A stretch of 64,000 nucleotides of DNA, taken from positions 1 to 64,000 of the forward strand of contig JAODME010000005.1 of assembly GCA_025465095.1 (NCBI GenBank), read 5' to 3'. Both the position numbers and the translations under genes were made by a program. Shown piece by piece: positions 36,648-47,691 of this stretch. The stretch comes from Microbacteriaceae bacterium. Its GTDB lineage: Bacteria > Actinomycetota > Actinomycetes > Actinomycetales > Microbacteriaceae. The notes beneath the pieces were generated by a model. That model was not told where the DNA came from. It saw nothing but the letters and a program-made list of their open reading frames with translations, and ran no database searches. Numbering within the stretch: the stretch's first letter is position 1; the number at the start of each line of letters is the position of its first letter.

Positions 36648-37600
36648 CAGTTCGCTCCCGAGAAGGCGCTGCGGCGACTCACGATGTATCTGGCAATCGA
36701 ATTCACCACAAGCGTGATGGCGAACAGGATGAGGCCGGTCGCGATGAGCACATCGACGTTGACCCCGTACGCCTCCGGGAAGCTCAGTGCGATGTTCGCG
36801 GCGATGGTGCTCGGATTGTCTGACGTGAACAGGGCGAAGGTGACCGCTCCGGTGGAGGACAACACGGTCGCGACCGCGATGGTCTCCCCGAGTGCCCGCC
36901 CGAGCCCGAGCATCGACGCGGAGATGATGCCGGGTCGCCCGAACGGGAGGACGGTCATCCGGATCATCTCCCAGCGGGTCGAGCCGAGAGCGAGGGCAGC
37001 CTCCTCGTGCAGCACCGGCGTCTGCAGGAAGACTTCCCGGGTGAGAGCGGTGATGATCGGCAACACCATCACGGCGAGCACGATCGACGCCGTCAGGATC
37101 GTGCGACCGGTCCCTGAGGCGGGGCCGGCAAAGAACGGAATCCAGCCGAAGTTCTCGGTGGCCCAGGTGTAGAAGGGCTGCACGGCGGGCGCGAGCACGT
37201 TTCCGCCCCAGAGACCGAACACGATCGACGGTACTGCGGCGAGAAGATCGATGATGTAGCCGAGCCCTTGCGCCAACCTGCGAGGGGCATAGTGCGAGAT
37301 GAACAGGGCGATTCCGATGGCGAGCGGCACGGCCATCAGAAGGGCGAGCGCTGCCGACCAGAGGGTGCCGAAGACGAGCGGCCAGACATAGGTCCAGAAT
37401 GTCTCGCCGGCGAGGATGGCGACCTCGTCGGCGGGGGTGGTGAAGGCGGGGATGCTCTGGAGCACGAGGAAGGCCGCGACCGCCGCGAGCACGGCGAGGA
37501 TGAGGGATCCGGCGGCGAGCGCTCCACCGGAGAAGACGCGATCCCCTGGCCGCTGCTTTGCCCTGACTGGTCGGGCGGTCGAGGCCGCCGAAGAACTCAT
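36647..37600 (-). CDS. pstC: Phosphate ABC transporter permease PstC, copy 1
   Basis: 317 residues from ATG MSSSAASTARPVRAKQRPGD. Six TM segments; [18 protein letters not shown] and EAALALGSTRWEMIRMTVLPFGRPGI (EAA loop) plus LGRALGETIAVATVL are PstC features. Frame extension upstream of 37600 has no support. Overlaps pstA by one base; 61 bases after pstS. Confidence 0.94.
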   Translation of the reverse strand: MSSSAASTARPVRAKQRPGDRVFSGGALAAGSLILAVLAAVAAFLVLQSIPAFTTPADEVAILAGETFWTYVWPLVFGTLWSAALALLMAVPLAIGIALFISHYAPRRLAQGLGYIIDLLAAVPSIVFGLWGGNVLAPAVQPFYTWATENFGWIPFFAGPASGTGRTILTASIVLAVMVLPIITALTREVFLQTPVLHEEAALALGSTRWEMIRMTVLPFGRPGIISASMLGLGRALGETIAVATVLSSTGAVTFALFTSDNPSTIAANIALSFPEAYGVNVDVLIATGLILFAITLVVNSIARYIVSRRSAFSGAN

Positions 37601-37661
37601 GTCGGTTGTCCCTGGTTCGGTGTGCTGGGTACGGATGAGCGAAGGAGGTGTGCCATGGCGT

Positions 37662-38750
37662 CTATCGGATCGATTCCACTGCGACCGCGGCCCGCTCATA
37701 GAGCGTAAGGGAAATCGGTGCGATGCCCGCCGCCTCTTCCGCCGCGGCTTGGGCTTCGTCGCTGATGACGTAGCCGAAATAGGCTTTGGCGAGTTCGGCC
37801 TGCTCGGTAGAGCGGTACTCCTGGCAGCCCACCAGATAGCTGATCAAAACGATCGGATACACGCCGGCTTCCGCGGATGCGCGATCGATCTCGATCGCGA
37901 GGTCGCCCTTGGTGCGTCCTTCCACGAAGGGCGACACATCGACGATCGCCGCCGCAGCCTCTGAGGAGTACGGCACGTATTCCCCGCCCACTTTGACCGA
38001 GACCACTCCTAGGTCGCCCGCGCGGGAGGCATCCGCGTACCCGACCGTGCCCGTCCCGTTGCGAACCGCGTCGACGACACCGGACGTCTGCGGCGCGGCT
38101 TCGCCGCCCTCATACGGCCACTCTCCGCCCGGCTCCGCGTCCCAGATCTGCGGTGCTGCGGCGTGCAGGTAGTCGGTGAAGTTCTCCGTCGTGCCGGAGT
38201 CGTCGGCACGATGCACGGCGGTGATAGGCGTGCTGGGGAGGTCGGTCCTCTCGTTCTGCGCAGCGATGGCTTCGTCATCCCACTGGGTGATCGTGCCCTT
38301 GAAGATTCCCGCGATGGTCGCCGCGTCGAGATTCAGGGATTCGATGCCGTCGAGGTTGAAGATGACGGCGATCGGCGAGATGAAGGTGGGCAGCTCGATG
38401 ATTCCCCTCCCGGGCACGCATGACGCGAACTCGTCTGCCGCGACTTCCTCGTCGTCGAAGGCCCGATCGGTGCCGGCGAACCCGCTGCCGCCGGCGGTGA
38501 ACGTGTCACGCCCCGCACCGGAACCCGCGGGGTCATACTCGACGGTGACGTCCGGGTTGTCGCTCTGGAAGCCCGCAACCCAGACCTCTTGCGCGGCCTG
38601 CTGCGCTGAGGACCCTGAACCGACAATCGTCCCGGAGAGGTCAGAGCCGGAACCGTCGCCGAGGTCGCGCTCGTTGACCGCACATGACGACAGGAGGAGT
38701 GCTCCGGCAACGGCGACGATCGCCCCGCGGGCGCAACGCTCGAACTTCAC
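37662..38750 (-). CDS. pstS: Phosphate-binding lipoprotein PstS, copy 1
   Basis: 362 residues, GTG start with AAGGAA upstream. Signal peptide with lipobox LLSSC, Cys23. The phosphate-binding fold shows IVGSGSSAQQAAQEVW, YDPAGSGAGRDTF (SGxG phosphate loop), TITQWDDEAIAAQN, and the Ser/Thr loop HRADDSGTTENFTDYL. First gene of the operon, with a PHO-box-like repeat about 85 bases upstream. Confidence 0.95.
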   Translation of the reverse strand: MKFERCARGAIVAVAGALLLSSCAVNERDLGDGSGSDLSGTIVGSGSSAQQAAQEVWVAGFQSDNPDVTVEYDPAGSGAGRDTFTAGGSGFAGTDRAFDDEEVAADEFASCVPGRGIIELPTFISPIAVIFNLDGIESLNLDAATIAGIFKGTITQWDDEAIAAQNERTDLPSTPITAVHRADDSGTTENFTDYLHAAAPQIWDAEPGGEWPYEGGEAAPQTSGVVDAVRNGTGTVGYADASRAGDLGVVSVKVGGEYVPYSSEAAAAIVDVSPFVEGRTKGDLAIEIDRASAEAGVYPIVLISYLVGCQEYRSTEQAELAKAYFGYVISDEAQAAAEEAAGIAPISLTLYERAAVAVESIR

Positions 38751-38834
38751 AGGGATTCCTTCGGGGATGGTGGTGGGGGTGAACCGTACCCGCAGGCGAC
38801 ATTACCCACTGTGCTGACCATCTTCGACCGCGCG

Positions 38835-38852
38835 GGTGAACGGAAGGTGAAC
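38835..38852 (-). promoter_or_regulatory. PHO box upstream of pstS (copy 1)
   Basis: On the minus strand GTTCACC TTCC GTTCACC: two identical heptamers exactly 11 bases apart. This is the actinobacterial PHO-box direct-repeat unit bound by PhoP/RegX3. A further single GTTCACC lies at 38778-38784. A possible -10 (TAATGT) is at 38799-38804. Confidence 0.75.
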
Positions 38853-38884
38853 AGATTCGGCTGAGGCGAAAGGAGCGTCGACGG

Positions 38885-39826
38885 TCACACCCCTGCCGTG
38901 TGCGTCTCGACCGCCACTACATGCGCCGGGCGGGCAGTCGACACGTGCACCACGGCGAAATCGCCTACGCCGAGCATCGCCGCGCGGCGCAACTCTTGTC
39001 CCCGCCCGCCGGCAGCTCGCCCAACCTCGTCGAGGATGTCGGGCAGCACCGGCCCGTGGCTGCAGAGCACCGCCGTCTCGCGACGCGCGACGCGCTTCGC
39101 CACAATTCGCCGCACCTCGGCAACGCCGGCCTCGTGCGCGTCCTGACTTATGGCGGCCGTCGCGGTGATGTCCAGTCCGGTGAGGGCGGCGACCGGTTCC
39201 ATGCTCGCCATGCAGCGGACAGCGGTGCTGCTGATGAGCTTCGTCGGACGGTACGCCGCGATCGCTCTCGCCGAGCCGCGGACCTGAACAGTTCCGATCT
39301 GTTCGAGCGGCCTGGTCGAATCGGGGCCGTCCCACGAGCCGCCGGGCATGGCCTTCCCGTGGCGCAACGCGATGATCGCGAACGTCCGCAGCGTGCCGGT
39401 GTCGGCGCGAGCGGCGCATGTCTCGACTATCTCGCGGTCTCGCGCGTAGCTGAGGGACGCGATGGCGGTCTTCACCGACACCCATTCCGTCGAGGTGATC
39501 TCCGCGCTGGCGGTGAAGTTCGCGGCGGCGACAGCCTCGTCGTCGACCTCCGCTGCCCAGAAGTGCACGATCTTGTGCCGTCCGGTCGGCACCACGTACT
39601 CACTCACGCCGAGCGGCGCCCCGAGGGCGACCGACAGTCCGGTCTCCTCGAGGGTTTCGCGCACGGCGGCCTCCGGGAGGCTCTCTCCGGGATCGACCTT
39701 GCCCTTGGGCAGTGAGACGTCCGAACGATTGCCGCGGTGCACGAGCAACACGCGAAGTTTGCCGCCCTGAATGCGCCAGCACACGACGCCGGCGGCGACG
39801 AGCGGCGGTTTCGCCGGTGTGATCAT
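38885..39826 (-). CDS. mutT1: NUDIX hydrolase fused to SixA-type histidine phosphatase (MutT1-like)
   Basis: 313 residues. The NUDIX box [23 protein letters not shown] fits GX5EX7REUXEEXGU exactly (about residues 43-65). The C-terminal half (about 155-300) is a histidine phosphatase: ALRHGKA at its start and [12 protein letters not shown] at its second His. This two-domain layout is mycobacterial MutT1, which hydrolyses 8-oxo-GTP/dGTP and diadenosine polyphosphates. Its ATG overlaps the ppk stop by 4 bases, tying it to polyphosphate metabolism. Confidence 0.93.
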   Translation of the reverse strand: MITPAKPPLVAAGVVCWRIQGGKLRVLLVHRGNRSDVSLPKGKVDPGESLPEAAVRETLEETGLSVALGAPLGVSEYVVPTGRHKIVHFWAAEVDDEAVAAANFTASAEITSTEWVSVKTAIASLSYARDREIVETCAARADTGTLRTFAIIALRHGKAMPGGSWDGPDSTRPLEQIGTVQVRGSARAIAAYRPTKLISSTAVRCMASMEPVAALTGLDITATAAISQDAHEAGVAEVRRIVAKRVARRETAVLCSHGPVLPDILDEVGRAAGGRGQELRRAAMLGVGDFAVVHVSTARPAHVVAVETHTAGV

Positions 39827-42003
39827 CGAAGGGCGCCACCGCGTCGGCGCTGGGAGATGCGGCGCGACATCACGTTCTGCATGTCTCGCAGCGGTGTGCC
39901 GTCTTGCGCGAGGTGGTGACGTGACCAGCTGCCGTCGTGGGCCAGCTTCCAGGCGGAAGTGTCATCCGACATGGCAAGGTCGAACAGGCTGTGGATCTGG
40001 CGGATGTGCTCGGCGCTCGTGAGGCGCACCATCGCCTCTACCCGCCGATCGAGGTTGCGGTGCATCATGTCCGCGCTACCGATATAGACCTGCGCGTCTC
40101 CGCCGTTCACGAAGGAGAAGATGCGTGAGTGCTCGAGGTATCGACCGAGGATCGAGCGGACAGTGATGTTCTCGCTCAGACCAGCCACTCCCGGTTTCAA
40201 GGTGCAGATCCCGCGGATCACCAGGTCGATGGGCACGCCAGCGGCGCTCGCGTGGTACAGCGCGTCGATGACCGCCTCGTCCACGATCGAATTGAGTTTG
40301 ATCCGGATACCGGACGGCAACCCCTCGCTCGCGTTCGCGGTCTCAGTCTTGATCGCCTTGATCAGTCCCTTGCGCAGGTGGAGGGGGGCAACCAACAGAC
40401 GCTTGAACTTCTTCTCTATGGCGTAGCCGGAAAGCTCGTTGAACAACCGGGTGAGGTCCTTCCCGACGACGTCGTCGGCAGTGAGGAGCCCCAGATCCTC
40501 GTAGATCCGGGAAGTCTTGGGATTGTAGTTCCCGGTTCCGATGTGGCTGTAGTGGCGCAGCCGGTCCCCCTCCTGGCGCACGACGAGCGCCAGTTTGCAG
40601 TGCGTCTTGAGTCCGACCATCCCGTAGACGACATGCACCCCGGCCTTCTCCAGCTTGCGCGCCCAGAGGATGTTGGCCTGCTCGTCGAAGCGCGCCTTGA
40701 TCTCAACGAGGGCGAGCACCTGCTTACCCGCCTCCGCCGCGTCGATCAGCGCCTCGACGATCGGACTGTCGCCACTCGTGCGGTACAGCGTCTGTTTGAT
40801 CGCGAGCACATTCGGGTCGACGGCAGCCTGCTCGAGGAACGCCTGCACGCTCGTCGCGAAGGACTCGTAAGGGTGGTGGAGCAGGATGTCCTGCCGTGCG
40901 ATGGATCGGAAGATGTCCGTCGAGCCGCTTGGCTCATTCGACTGGAGTTGCACCGCCGTGGTCGGCACGTGCTTCCGGTACTTGAGCGATGGCCGGTCGA
41001 GTTTCGCGATGTCGAACAAGCCGGCGAGGTCGAGTGGTGCTGGCAGCCGGTACACCTCCTGCTGGGTGATTCCCAGTTCGCGCACGAGAAGGTCGAGGGT
41101 CACCTCATCCATGTCATCCGTGATCTCGAGACGGATCGGAGGTCCGAAGCGGCGGCGCAGTAACTCGCGCTCGAGCGTCTGGATCAGATTCTCCGACTCG
41201 TCCTCCTCCACCTGCACGTCCTCGTTCCGGGTGACCCGGAACTCGTGGTGGTCGAGGATCACCATGCCGGGGAACAGGTGGCCCAAGTGGTTGGAGATGA
41301 GGTCTTCGAGTGGAATGAAGCGCAACAGGCCGCTATCGTCATCCGGCAGCTGGATGAAGCGGGGTAGCATCGCCGGCACCTTCAGCCGGGCGAACTCCTC
41401 CTTGCCCGTTTTGGGGTGCTTGATCCGCACCGAGAGGTTCAGCGACAACCCGGAGATGTAGGGGAACGGATGCGCCGGGTCCACGGCCAGCGGCATGAGC
41501 ACGGGAAAGATCTGGCGCGAGAAGACCTCCTCGAGTCGGGCGTGATCCGTGTCGCCCAGGTCCGACCAGGACTCGATGTGGATCCCGGCATCATCGAGGG
41601 CGGGCTTCACCAGGTCGGTGAACGCGGCAGCGTGACGCGTCTGAAGTTCGTGGGCGCGGCTCGCGATGTCTGCCAGCACGTCCACTGGGGCGCGACCGAC
41701 GTTGGTGGGGACGGCAAGGCCGGTGACGATGCGGCGCTTGAGCCCGGCTACACGGACCATGAAAAACTCGTCAAGGTTGCTTGCGAAGATGGCGAGGAAA
41801 TTAGCCCGTTCGAGCAGAGGCACCGCTGGGTCCTCCGCGAGCTCGAGCACACGTGTGTTGAACGCCAGCCAGCTGAGTTCCCGATCGAGGAACCGGTCGA
41901 CGGGAAAGGTGCCGTCGTCGAGCCAAGTCCACTCGTCGTCGTACTCGTCGTCGAGGTAATCCGCGCCGACAGCGGCATCGCCGAGGTAGGTGTCGCTGTC
42001 CAT
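39823..42003 (-). CDS. ppk: Polyphosphate kinase 1
   Basis: 726 residues from [23 protein letters not shown]. It makes polyphosphate from ATP reversibly. N-terminal [20 protein letters not shown], the autophosphorylated His in [20 protein letters not shown], and the second His in [14 protein letters not shown] are all present. The first 30 residues are an acidic extension. Translationally coupled to mutT1. It sits between two pst operons, so imported phosphate can be stored as polyphosphate. Confidence 0.96.
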   Translation of the reverse strand: MDSDTYLGDAAVGADYLDDEYDDEWTWLDDGTFPVDRFLDRELSWLAFNTRVLELAEDPAVPLLERANFLAIFASNLDEFFMVRVAGLKRRIVTGLAVPTNVGRAPVDVLADIASRAHELQTRHAAAFTDLVKPALDDAGIHIESWSDLGDTDHARLEEVFSRQIFPVLMPLAVDPAHPFPYISGLSLNLSVRIKHPKTGKEEFARLKVPAMLPRFIQLPDDDSGLLRFIPLEDLISNHLGHLFPGMVILDHHEFRVTRNEDVQVEEDESENLIQTLERELLRRRFGPPIRLEITDDMDEVTLDLLVRELGITQQEVYRLPAPLDLAGLFDIAKLDRPSLKYRKHVPTTAVQLQSNEPSGSTDIFRSIARQDILLHHPYESFATSVQAFLEQAAVDPNVLAIKQTLYRTSGDSPIVEALIDAAEAGKQVLALVEIKARFDEQANILWARKLEKAGVHVVYGMVGLKTHCKLALVVRQEGDRLRHYSHIGTGNYNPKTSRIYEDLGLLTADDVVGKDLTRLFNELSGYAIEKKFKRLLVAPLHLRKGLIKAIKTETANASEGLPSGIRIKLNSIVDEAVIDALYHASAAGVPIDLVIRGICTLKPGVAGLSENITVRSILGRYLEHSRIFSFVNGGDAQVYIGSADMMHRNLDRRVEAMVRLTSAEHIRQIHSLFDLAMSDDTSAWKLAHDGSWSRHHLAQDGTPLRDMQNVMSRRISQRRRGGALR

Positions 42004-42091
42004 CTCTCCATCATGACACCATGCCGCCGCCGAGTGCCTCGAGCGAGGGATCTCCATCACCGAAGCCGTCGAACCCTTCCGGGGCGCGGCG

Positions 42092-42832
42092 TCATCCTTT
42101 CGGCCGGGGAGCGGGTGAGGCAGCCGCGATCCTGTAGCCGACGCCGTGCACCGTCATCAGGAGACCTGGGCGGGCAGCATTGAGCTTGCGTCGAACTCTC
42201 GCCACGAGCTTTCGCGCGGCACTCGGGCGCGGACCGTCCGCTCCTGCGAACAGCTCCGCCAAGTCCTCGACGGCAACCACCCGGGGAGCCTCCATCATGA
42301 GGTGTTCGAGGAACTGGATCTCGCGCGGCGTGAAGTGAATGGGGATGCTGTCTACGGTCACCTCATAGGCGGCGCGGTGGAGGACGAGTGGCCCGACGAC
42401 GAGGGGCGGCGACCAATCGACCGGGGGGAGACCGACACTCCGGGCGAGGGTGGCGAGTTGGTGATCGGCGCAGGGGAGCCCCAGGAGCGCCCTGGCTCCG
42501 CCCTCGAGCGCGCGATATCCCGCCTCGTGGCTTTCGTCGGTTCCGGTCAGGCCGACGATGACCGGGACGTTCGACCGGGTGGTGACCGCTTCCACGAATC
42601 GGAGGACGTCCACGCCCTCCATGTCCGTGGGCGCGAGAATCGCCGACAGGCTCTGCCCTGACATGGAGAGCACTGCAGAGAGCCCCTCGGAATATGACAC
42701 GACCTCGACGCCGGCCCGGAGGAGGACGGGTGCGGAGAATCGCAGCGGCCTGCTCGGGCAGGCGATCACCATGAGCCGACGGGTGCGAGGCATTCGCGTC
42801 GTCGAGGAATCACCGTGATCGGCTCTCGTCAC
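42092..42832 (-). CDS. Winged-helix regulator with degenerate receiver domain
   Basis: 246 residues. The GTG start overlaps the pstB stop (GTGA); an in-frame ATG at 42793 is the alternative. Residues about 20-130 follow a receiver fold ([33 protein letters not shown]) but the phospho-Asp position is Ala and the usual Lys-Pro is LP, so phosphorylation is unlikely. Residues 145-240 are an OmpR-type winged helix ([46 protein letters not shown]). Coupling to the second pst operon suggests a phosphate-linked atypical regulator. Not RegX3, which is at 57.3 kb. Confidence 0.8.
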   Translation of the reverse strand: MTRADHGDSSTTRMPRTRRLMVIACPSRPLRFSAPVLLRAGVEVVSYSEGLSAVLSMSGQSLSAILAPTDMEGVDVLRFVEAVTTRSNVPVIVGLTGTDESHEAGYRALEGGARALLGLPCADHQLATLARSVGLPPVDWSPPLVVGPLVLHRAAYEVTVDSIPIHFTPREIQFLEHLMMEAPRVVAVEDLAELFAGADGPRPSAARKLVARVRRKLNAARPGLLMTVHGVGYRIAAASPAPRPKG

Positions 42833-43692
42833 CCGAATCGACCGGAGATGTAGTCTTCCGTTCGCTTGTCGCTTGGGTTCTCGAAAATCTGCTGGGTGTT
42901 CCCGAACTCGACCAGAAGTCCCGTGCGGTCACCGCTGCCTTCGGCTGCCTTCGCGGTGAAGAACGCCGTGCGGTCGGCCACCCGCGCCGCCTGCTGCATG
43001 TTGTGTGTCACGATCACGATGGTGTACTCGCGGCGAAGGTCCTGCATGAGGTCTTCGATCTTCACGGTCGCGATCGGGTCCAGCGCCGAACACGGCTCAT
43101 CCATGAGAATCACGTCCGGGCGCACCGCGATGGTTCTCGCGATGCACAGCCGCTGCTGCTGCCCGCCGGAAAGACTGAACGCCGACTGCTTGAGCTTGTC
43201 TTTCACCTCGCCCCAGAGGGCCGCCTTTGTCAACGACTCTTCGACCAGGTCGTCCATGTTGCCGAGGCGCATCCCGGTCACCCGCGGGCCATAGGCGACG
43301 TTGTCGTATATCGACTTCGGGAACGGATTCGGCTTCTGGAAGACCATCCCGATGCGCCGTCGCACCTCGATCGGGTCGACACCCTTGCCGTATATGTCCT
43401 CGCCTTCGAATCGCACCCTTCCTTCGACGCGCGCGCCTTCGACGAGATCGTTCATCCGGTTGAGCGAGCGCAGCAGAGTCGATTTGCCGCAACCAGACGG
43501 TCCGATCAGCGCCGTAATCTCGTGCACACCGAACTTCAGATTGACGTCGGTCACGGCGCGGAAGGCACCGTAGTAAATGTCCACGTTCTCGCATTCGAGG
43601 ACGGCGCGGGGTTGCTCAGGAAGGAACGTGTTGCGATGCGTCGGCTGGAGACGCACTGCCACCTCTGGGCCGCGGTTGCTTGGACTGGTCAT
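42829..43692 (-). CDS. pstB: Phosphate ABC transporter ATP-binding protein, copy 2
   Basis: 287 residues from [23 protein letters not shown]; a 28-residue extension precedes the conserved start. Walker [31 protein letters not shown], signature [14 protein letters not shown], Walker [31 protein letters not shown], and the typical end DYISGRFG. A longer upstream reading frame overlaps pstA and is rejected. Followed by the atypical winged-helix regulator with a 4-base overlap. Confidence 0.97.
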   Translation of the reverse strand: MTSPSNRGPEVAVRLQPTHRNTFLPEQPRAVLECENVDIYYGAFRAVTDVNLKFGVHEITALIGPSGCGKSTLLRSLNRMNDLVEGARVEGRVRFEGEDIYGKGVDPIEVRRRIGMVFQKPNPFPKSIYDNVAYGPRVTGMRLGNMDDLVEESLTKAALWGEVKDKLKQSAFSLSGGQQQRLCIARTIAVRPDVILMDEPCSALDPIATVKIEDLMQDLRREYTIVIVTHNMQQAARVADRTAFFTAKAAEGSGDRTGLLVEFGNTQQIFENPSDKRTEDYISGRFG

Positions 43693-43697
43693 GGGTT

Positions 43698-44612
43698 CTA
43701 CCACCGTTTCTGGTAACGATTGCGGATGAAGATGGCGAGCGTGTTCATCAGGAGGAGCAGAACGACGAGGAGAACGCTCGCGGCGGCCGCCAGCTCCCGG
43801 AATTCCAGCTGGGGTCGGCCCGTCCAGTTGAAGATTTGGATCGGCATCGTGGTGAACCCGCTGAGCAGACCGTTCGGGTCGAAGCTCACGAACACCAGCG
43901 CGCCGAGCAGCAGCAGGGGTGCCGCCTCGCCGAGGGCGCGGGAAAGGCCGAGGATCGCCCCGGTGGCGATGCCGGGAACAGCCGCGGGGAGCGTGTTGTG
44001 CCAGACCGTCTGCCACGCGGAGGCCCCGAGTGCGAGGGACCCCTGGCGGATCTCCATGGGCACCGAGCGCAGCGCCTCGCGGGTGGCGATGATGATGACG
44101 GGCAGGATGAGCAGGCTGAGTGCGAGTGCACCGCCGATCACGATGTTCTTGTTCTGCACTCCGAGCAGGGAGAGGAACGCGAGCGCGAGGAGGCCGTAGA
44201 CGATGGAGGGCACCGCGGCGAGGTTCTGCACGTTCAGTTCGACAAACCGATTCAACCGGTTTCCCTTGTTGGCGAACTCTTCCAGGTGCAGGGCCGCCGC
44301 GACGCCGAGCGGAACACTGAGTGCCGCCGTCGCCCCGATGACCCAGGCTGAGCCGAGGATCGCGGGGCGGGCACCCGCGCGATCCGGCGAGGAAGCCGGG
44401 TATTCCGTGAGGAGCCTCCCGTCCAGTCGATCCGCGCCCTGCACGACGATCGTGACGATGAGCGTGAGCAGCACCCCTACGGCGATGACGAGGCAGAGCC
44501 AGAGGGCGATGAGGAAGATCATGGGGGTGAAGGCATGTTCGCCGTTGCGTCCTGACGAGACGGGCCGTTCGGGGCGGATGCTTCGCGAGACGGTGTCGGC
44601 CATGGAGTCCAT
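43698..44612 (-). CDS. pstA: Phosphate ABC transporter permease PstA, copy 2
   Basis: 304 residues, about six TM segments, shorter than copy 1 because it lacks the extra N-terminal helices. EAA loop: [39 protein letters not shown] matches the PstA motif. The ATG overlaps the pstC stop by one base, as in the first operon. Confidence 0.94.
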   Translation of the reverse strand: MDSMADTVSRSIRPERPVSSGRNGEHAFTPMIFLIALWLCLVIAVGVLLTLIVTIVVQGADRLDGRLLTEYPASSPDRAGARPAILGSAWVIGATAALSVPLGVAAALHLEEFANKGNRLNRFVELNVQNLAAVPSIVYGLLALAFLSLLGVQNKNIVIGGALALSLLILPVIIIATREALRSVPMEIRQGSLALGASAWQTVWHNTLPAAVPGIATGAILGLSRALGEAAPLLLLGALVFVSFDPNGLLSGFTTMPIQIFNWTGRPQLEFRELAAAASVLLVVLLLLMNTLAIFIRNRYQKRW

Positions 44613-45565
44613 CAGTAGGCCTCTCTGAACCGTCGGACGAATCGGATGCTAATGAAATTGATCAGCAGCGTGATGAGGAAAAGGAGGAGTCCGACCGCGA
44701 ACAGGGTGTCGTACTCGAGTGACCCGACGCGGGAGTCGCCGAGCGCTGCGTTCGCGATGAATCCGGTCATCGTCTGTCCCTGTTCGAGGGCCCCGGTGAC
44801 GATTCGCGCCTGGCTGCCGGCCGCGATGGCGACGATCATGGTTTCGCCGACAGCGCGCGAGATTCCCAGCACGATGGCCGCGACGATCCCGGACAGCGCG
44901 GCGGGGAAGACGACGCGGACGCTTGTCTGCATCCGATTCGCGCCCAGAGCAGCAGACCCCTGGCGAAGGGCCTGCGGCACAGCAGACATCGCATCTTCGG
45001 CGATGGAGGCGACCGTCGGAACGATCATCACGCCCATGACGAGACCCGCAGCGAGCACACTGAACGCGGCGGTGTCGAGCTGGAGCCACTCTCGCAGCAC
45101 GGTGGCCTGCACGAACTGCAGCGCGAAGAAGCCGTAGACGACGGTGGGCACCCCGGCGAGCACCTCGAGCAGGGGCTTCAGAAGCTTTCGCACCCGGGGC
45201 CTGACGTACTCCGAGAGGAGAACGGCAGCGCCGAGGCCCAGCGGCACGGCGATCAGCAGCGCGATGCCCGTCGTCCAGGCGGTCGCAGTGAGCAGCGGAA
45301 TGACACCGAACGAAGCGTCTGCGAAGCGGGGGGCCCAGCGGGTGCCGGCGAGGAACTCGGTGAGGGGAATCTCGGCGAAGAACGCGATCGAGGGTATCGC
45401 CAGCGCCAGGAGGATGCCGGCGGTCGTGACGACGGTGAGTGCAGCCGCGAGGCGGAGTACGAGCTTGATCGCCGTCTCGCCATGGCGCGGGCGCCCTACG
45501 AAGTGGGAAGTTGCCGAGCGGCCCGGCGAGATCGCCGGGCCGCTCCTGCTAGCGAGCATGGTCAT
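44612..45565 (-). CDS. pstC: Phosphate ABC transporter permease PstC, copy 2
   Basis: 317 residues with six TM segments. [38 protein letters not shown] (EAA loop) and [18 protein letters not shown] are PstC motifs. Start ATG 45565 or 45559. It starts 53 bases downstream of pstS copy 2. Confidence 0.94.
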   Translation of the reverse strand: MTMLASRSGPAISPGRSATSHFVGRPRHGETAIKLVLRLAAALTVVTTAGILLALAIPSIAFFAEIPLTEFLAGTRWAPRFADASFGVIPLLTATAWTTGIALLIAVPLGLGAAVLLSEYVRPRVRKLLKPLLEVLAGVPTVVYGFFALQFVQATVLREWLQLDTAAFSVLAAGLVMGVMIVPTVASIAEDAMSAVPQALRQGSAALGANRMQTSVRVVFPAALSGIVAAIVLGISRAVGETMIVAIAAGSQARIVTGALEQGQTMTGFIANAALGDSRVGSLEYDTLFAVGLLLFLITLLINFISIRFVRRFREAY

Positions 45566-45618
45566 GCAACAGGTTCTTTCGGGAGTAAGTCGTGATCAGG
45601 GGCTCGCAATGGGTGCTC

Positions 45619-46590
45619 TCAGCCGAGCGAAGCGAGCTCGTCGCTCGCCTTGGTGCTCTGTTCCTCGGTCAGCGGCACGAAGAGGGCGGCTTCCGCGACC
45701 TCTGCCTGGTTGGCGATCGAGAAGTCGACGAAGCTCTTCACCTGGGGCATCTCCCTGTACGACGCGTTGTTGACGTAAATGAAGAGCTCGCGTCCGAGCG
45801 GCTGGTATGAGCCGTCCTGAACGGTTTCCTCGGTTGGTGCGACGCAGCCTTCGCCGCCGTCGACCCGTACGGCCTTGATGGCGTCGACGTTCTCTTCCAC
45901 GTAGGAGAGGCCGAAGAATCCGACCCCTCCCTTATCCCCGCCCACTCCCTGAACGGTGATGTTGTCGTCCTCCGACGGGCTGTAGTCCGTGCGGATCGCG
46001 CCTTCTTCGCCGTTGATGGCGTCGGTGAAGTAGTCGAACGTGCCTGAGTCAGTGCCTGCTCCGAAGAGCGAGAGCGGCACGTCCGGAAAGGACGCGTCGA
46101 CGTCGGACCAGCGGGTCACCGTGCCTTCGGATTCTGGGCCCCACATCTTCGCGAGTTGCTCGACGGTCAGGCAGTTTGCCCAGTCGTTCTCCGGATTGAC
46201 GACGACGGAGAGACCGTCATTCGCGACGACGATTTCGGTGAACTCGACGCCGGCTTCCACGCAGGCGGCGGCCTCTTCGTCTTTGATCGGACGGGACGCA
46301 TTGGAGATATCGGTCTCGTCGGCACAGAACTTCTCGAACCCTCCGCCGGTGCCGGAGGTCGCGACGGTCACGTTGATGCCGGCCTCCTCGTCGCGGAACA
46401 GATCGGCGGCCGCCTCGCTGAGCGGCGCGACGGTAGAAGAACCATCGGCGGTGACTGCACCGGAGAGGCCTTCGCCCGAGGCGCCTCCACCGGTGGAACC
46501 GGCGCTTTGGCCGCCGCAACCGGTGAGGATGAGGGCTGAGACTGCCAAGCTCGCGGCAAGGCCCATGTATTTCAGGGATCGGTTCTGCAC
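45619..46590 (-). CDS. pstS: Phosphate-binding lipoprotein PstS family, copy 2
   Basis: 323 residues, GTG start with AAAGGA 6 bases upstream. Lipobox LILTGC with Cys25, then a Gly/Ser linker. VTADGSSTVAPLSEAAADLF, TSGTGGGFEKFCADETDISNA, IVVANDGLSVVV and LFGAGTDSGTFDYF are phosphate-loop regions. It belongs to a different PstS branch from copy 1 (shorter, SGTGGG rather than SGAGRD loop), so the two transporters may differ in affinity. Confidence 0.94.
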   Translation of the reverse strand: MQNRSLKYMGLAASLAVSALILTGCGGQSAGSTGGGASGEGLSGAVTADGSSTVAPLSEAAADLFRDEEAGINVTVATSGTGGGFEKFCADETDISNASRPIKDEEAAACVEAGVEFTEIVVANDGLSVVVNPENDWANCLTVEQLAKMWGPESEGTVTRWSDVDASFPDVPLSLFGAGTDSGTFDYFTDAINGEEGAIRTDYSPSEDDNITVQGVGGDKGGVGFFGLSYVEENVDAIKAVRVDGGEGCVAPTEETVQDGSYQPLGRELFIYVNNASYREMPQVKSFVDFSIANQAEVAEAALFVPLTEEQSTKASDELASLG

Positions 46591-46680
46591 TGTGGTCCTT
46601 TCGCAGGCGAGCGATGGGTGCTCGCCGGTGATGAATGCGACGCCGGCCGGATGCCGACGAGACCCATGTCAGTGCGCTCC

Positions 46681-46698
46681 CGTGAACGTGACGTGAAC
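46681..46698 (-). promoter_or_regulatory. PHO box upstream of pstS (copy 2)
   Basis: On the minus strand GTTCACG TCAC GTTCACG: two identical heptamers at an exact 11-base period, about 90 bases upstream of the start codon. Same arrangement as upstream of the first pst operon. The rest of the 198-bp gap to mshD (46591-46788) shows nothing else. Confidence 0.72.
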
Positions 46699-46788
46699 AC
46701 GAGGGAACGACAAAGTACCAATGGGGGACCATTTGGGTTTCCGATTGGAATGTGCGCGCCCCGGCGCCCGAATCCGGCAGTAGGCGAC

Positions 46789-47691
46789 CTAGGGGCGGCG
46801 TGCGGCGTACTGGATGTCGATGGTGTGATCGACGAATCCCACGGAACGGTAGAGCGCGACTGCGGGCAGATTGTCGGCCTCGACATACAAACTCGCCGCA
46901 CGGATACCGCGGCTCCGCAACCGCGCGAGCCCGGCGTTCACGAGCCGTCGCCCGAGCCCGCTTCCCTGGGCGTCTGGTGAAACGCCGACAGCGTAGAACT
47001 CTCCGACCGTCTCTTCTGCCCCGCCGTCGTCGACTTTGAGCCAGCAGAACCCGGTCATGGTCCCGGTCGCATCGCGGGCGACCAGGAAGTCGTCGGCGTC
47101 GAACCAGGTTGCAGACATGCGGGCGTCGAGATCATGCTGCGAGAGCGACCCCTGCTCCGGGTGGTCTGCGAAGGCGGCCGCGTTGATCTCCAGCCATTCC
47201 CCGTCGTCTATGCCTGGCCGGAAGGACGCGATCCCGTCGGCGGAACCGGGGACGACTGCAACGCCCTCCAAGGCTGCCCGCAGTTGCAGAAGCTGACGAG
47301 CGGGCTGGAGCGAGTGCCGCATCGCGAGGACACGAGCCGCCGGATGGTCGCCGTGCGCCCAGATGAGCAGGTCGCCGCCGGCGCGCTCGAGGAGGTTCTC
47401 GAGCAGCCGTCCGCCGTCGCCACGTCGGCGCATAGTCGGCGAGACCACGAGCTCCGCCTCCCGGGGCCACCCGTCGGTGGTCACGAGGGCGATCCCGGAG
47501 AGAATCCCATCGCGCTCGATGGCCAGGCCCTCCCGCGCGCCGGAGCGGAGGTCGACCAGCGACTGGTCGGAGAACGGCGGCTGGCCGTCGACGCGTGTGG
47601 CCTGCTGGACGATCAGCGCCAGACGGGACGCGTGATCGGCCGAGCGGGGATCGAACGTCGAGACCGGTTCAGGACCGGACGGGCTGCTCAC
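46789..47691 (-). CDS. mshD: Mycothiol synthase
   Basis: 300 residues from GTG 47691. It acetylates Cys-GlcN-Ins to mycothiol. Two GNAT domains: the degenerate N-terminal one ([18 protein letters not shown]) and the active C-terminal one ([44 protein letters not shown]). The protein ends [10 protein letters not shown]. The start lies inside the 3' end of glnR (23-bp overlap). Adjacency of glnR and mshD is a conserved actinobacterial arrangement. Confidence 0.95.
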   Translation of the reverse strand: MSSPSGPEPVSTFDPRSADHASRLALIVQQATRVDGQPPFSDQSLVDLRSGAREGLAIERDGILSGIALVTTDGWPREAELVVSPTMRRRGDGGRLLENLLERAGGDLLIWAHGDHPAARVLAMRHSLQPARQLLQLRAALEGVAVVPGSADGIASFRPGIDDGEWLEINAAAFADHPEQGSLSQHDLDARMSATWFDADDFLVARDATGTMTGFCWLKVDDGGAEETVGEFYAVGVSPDAQGSGLGRRLVNAGLARLRSRGIRAASLYVEADNLPAVALYRSVGFVDHTIDIQYAARRP

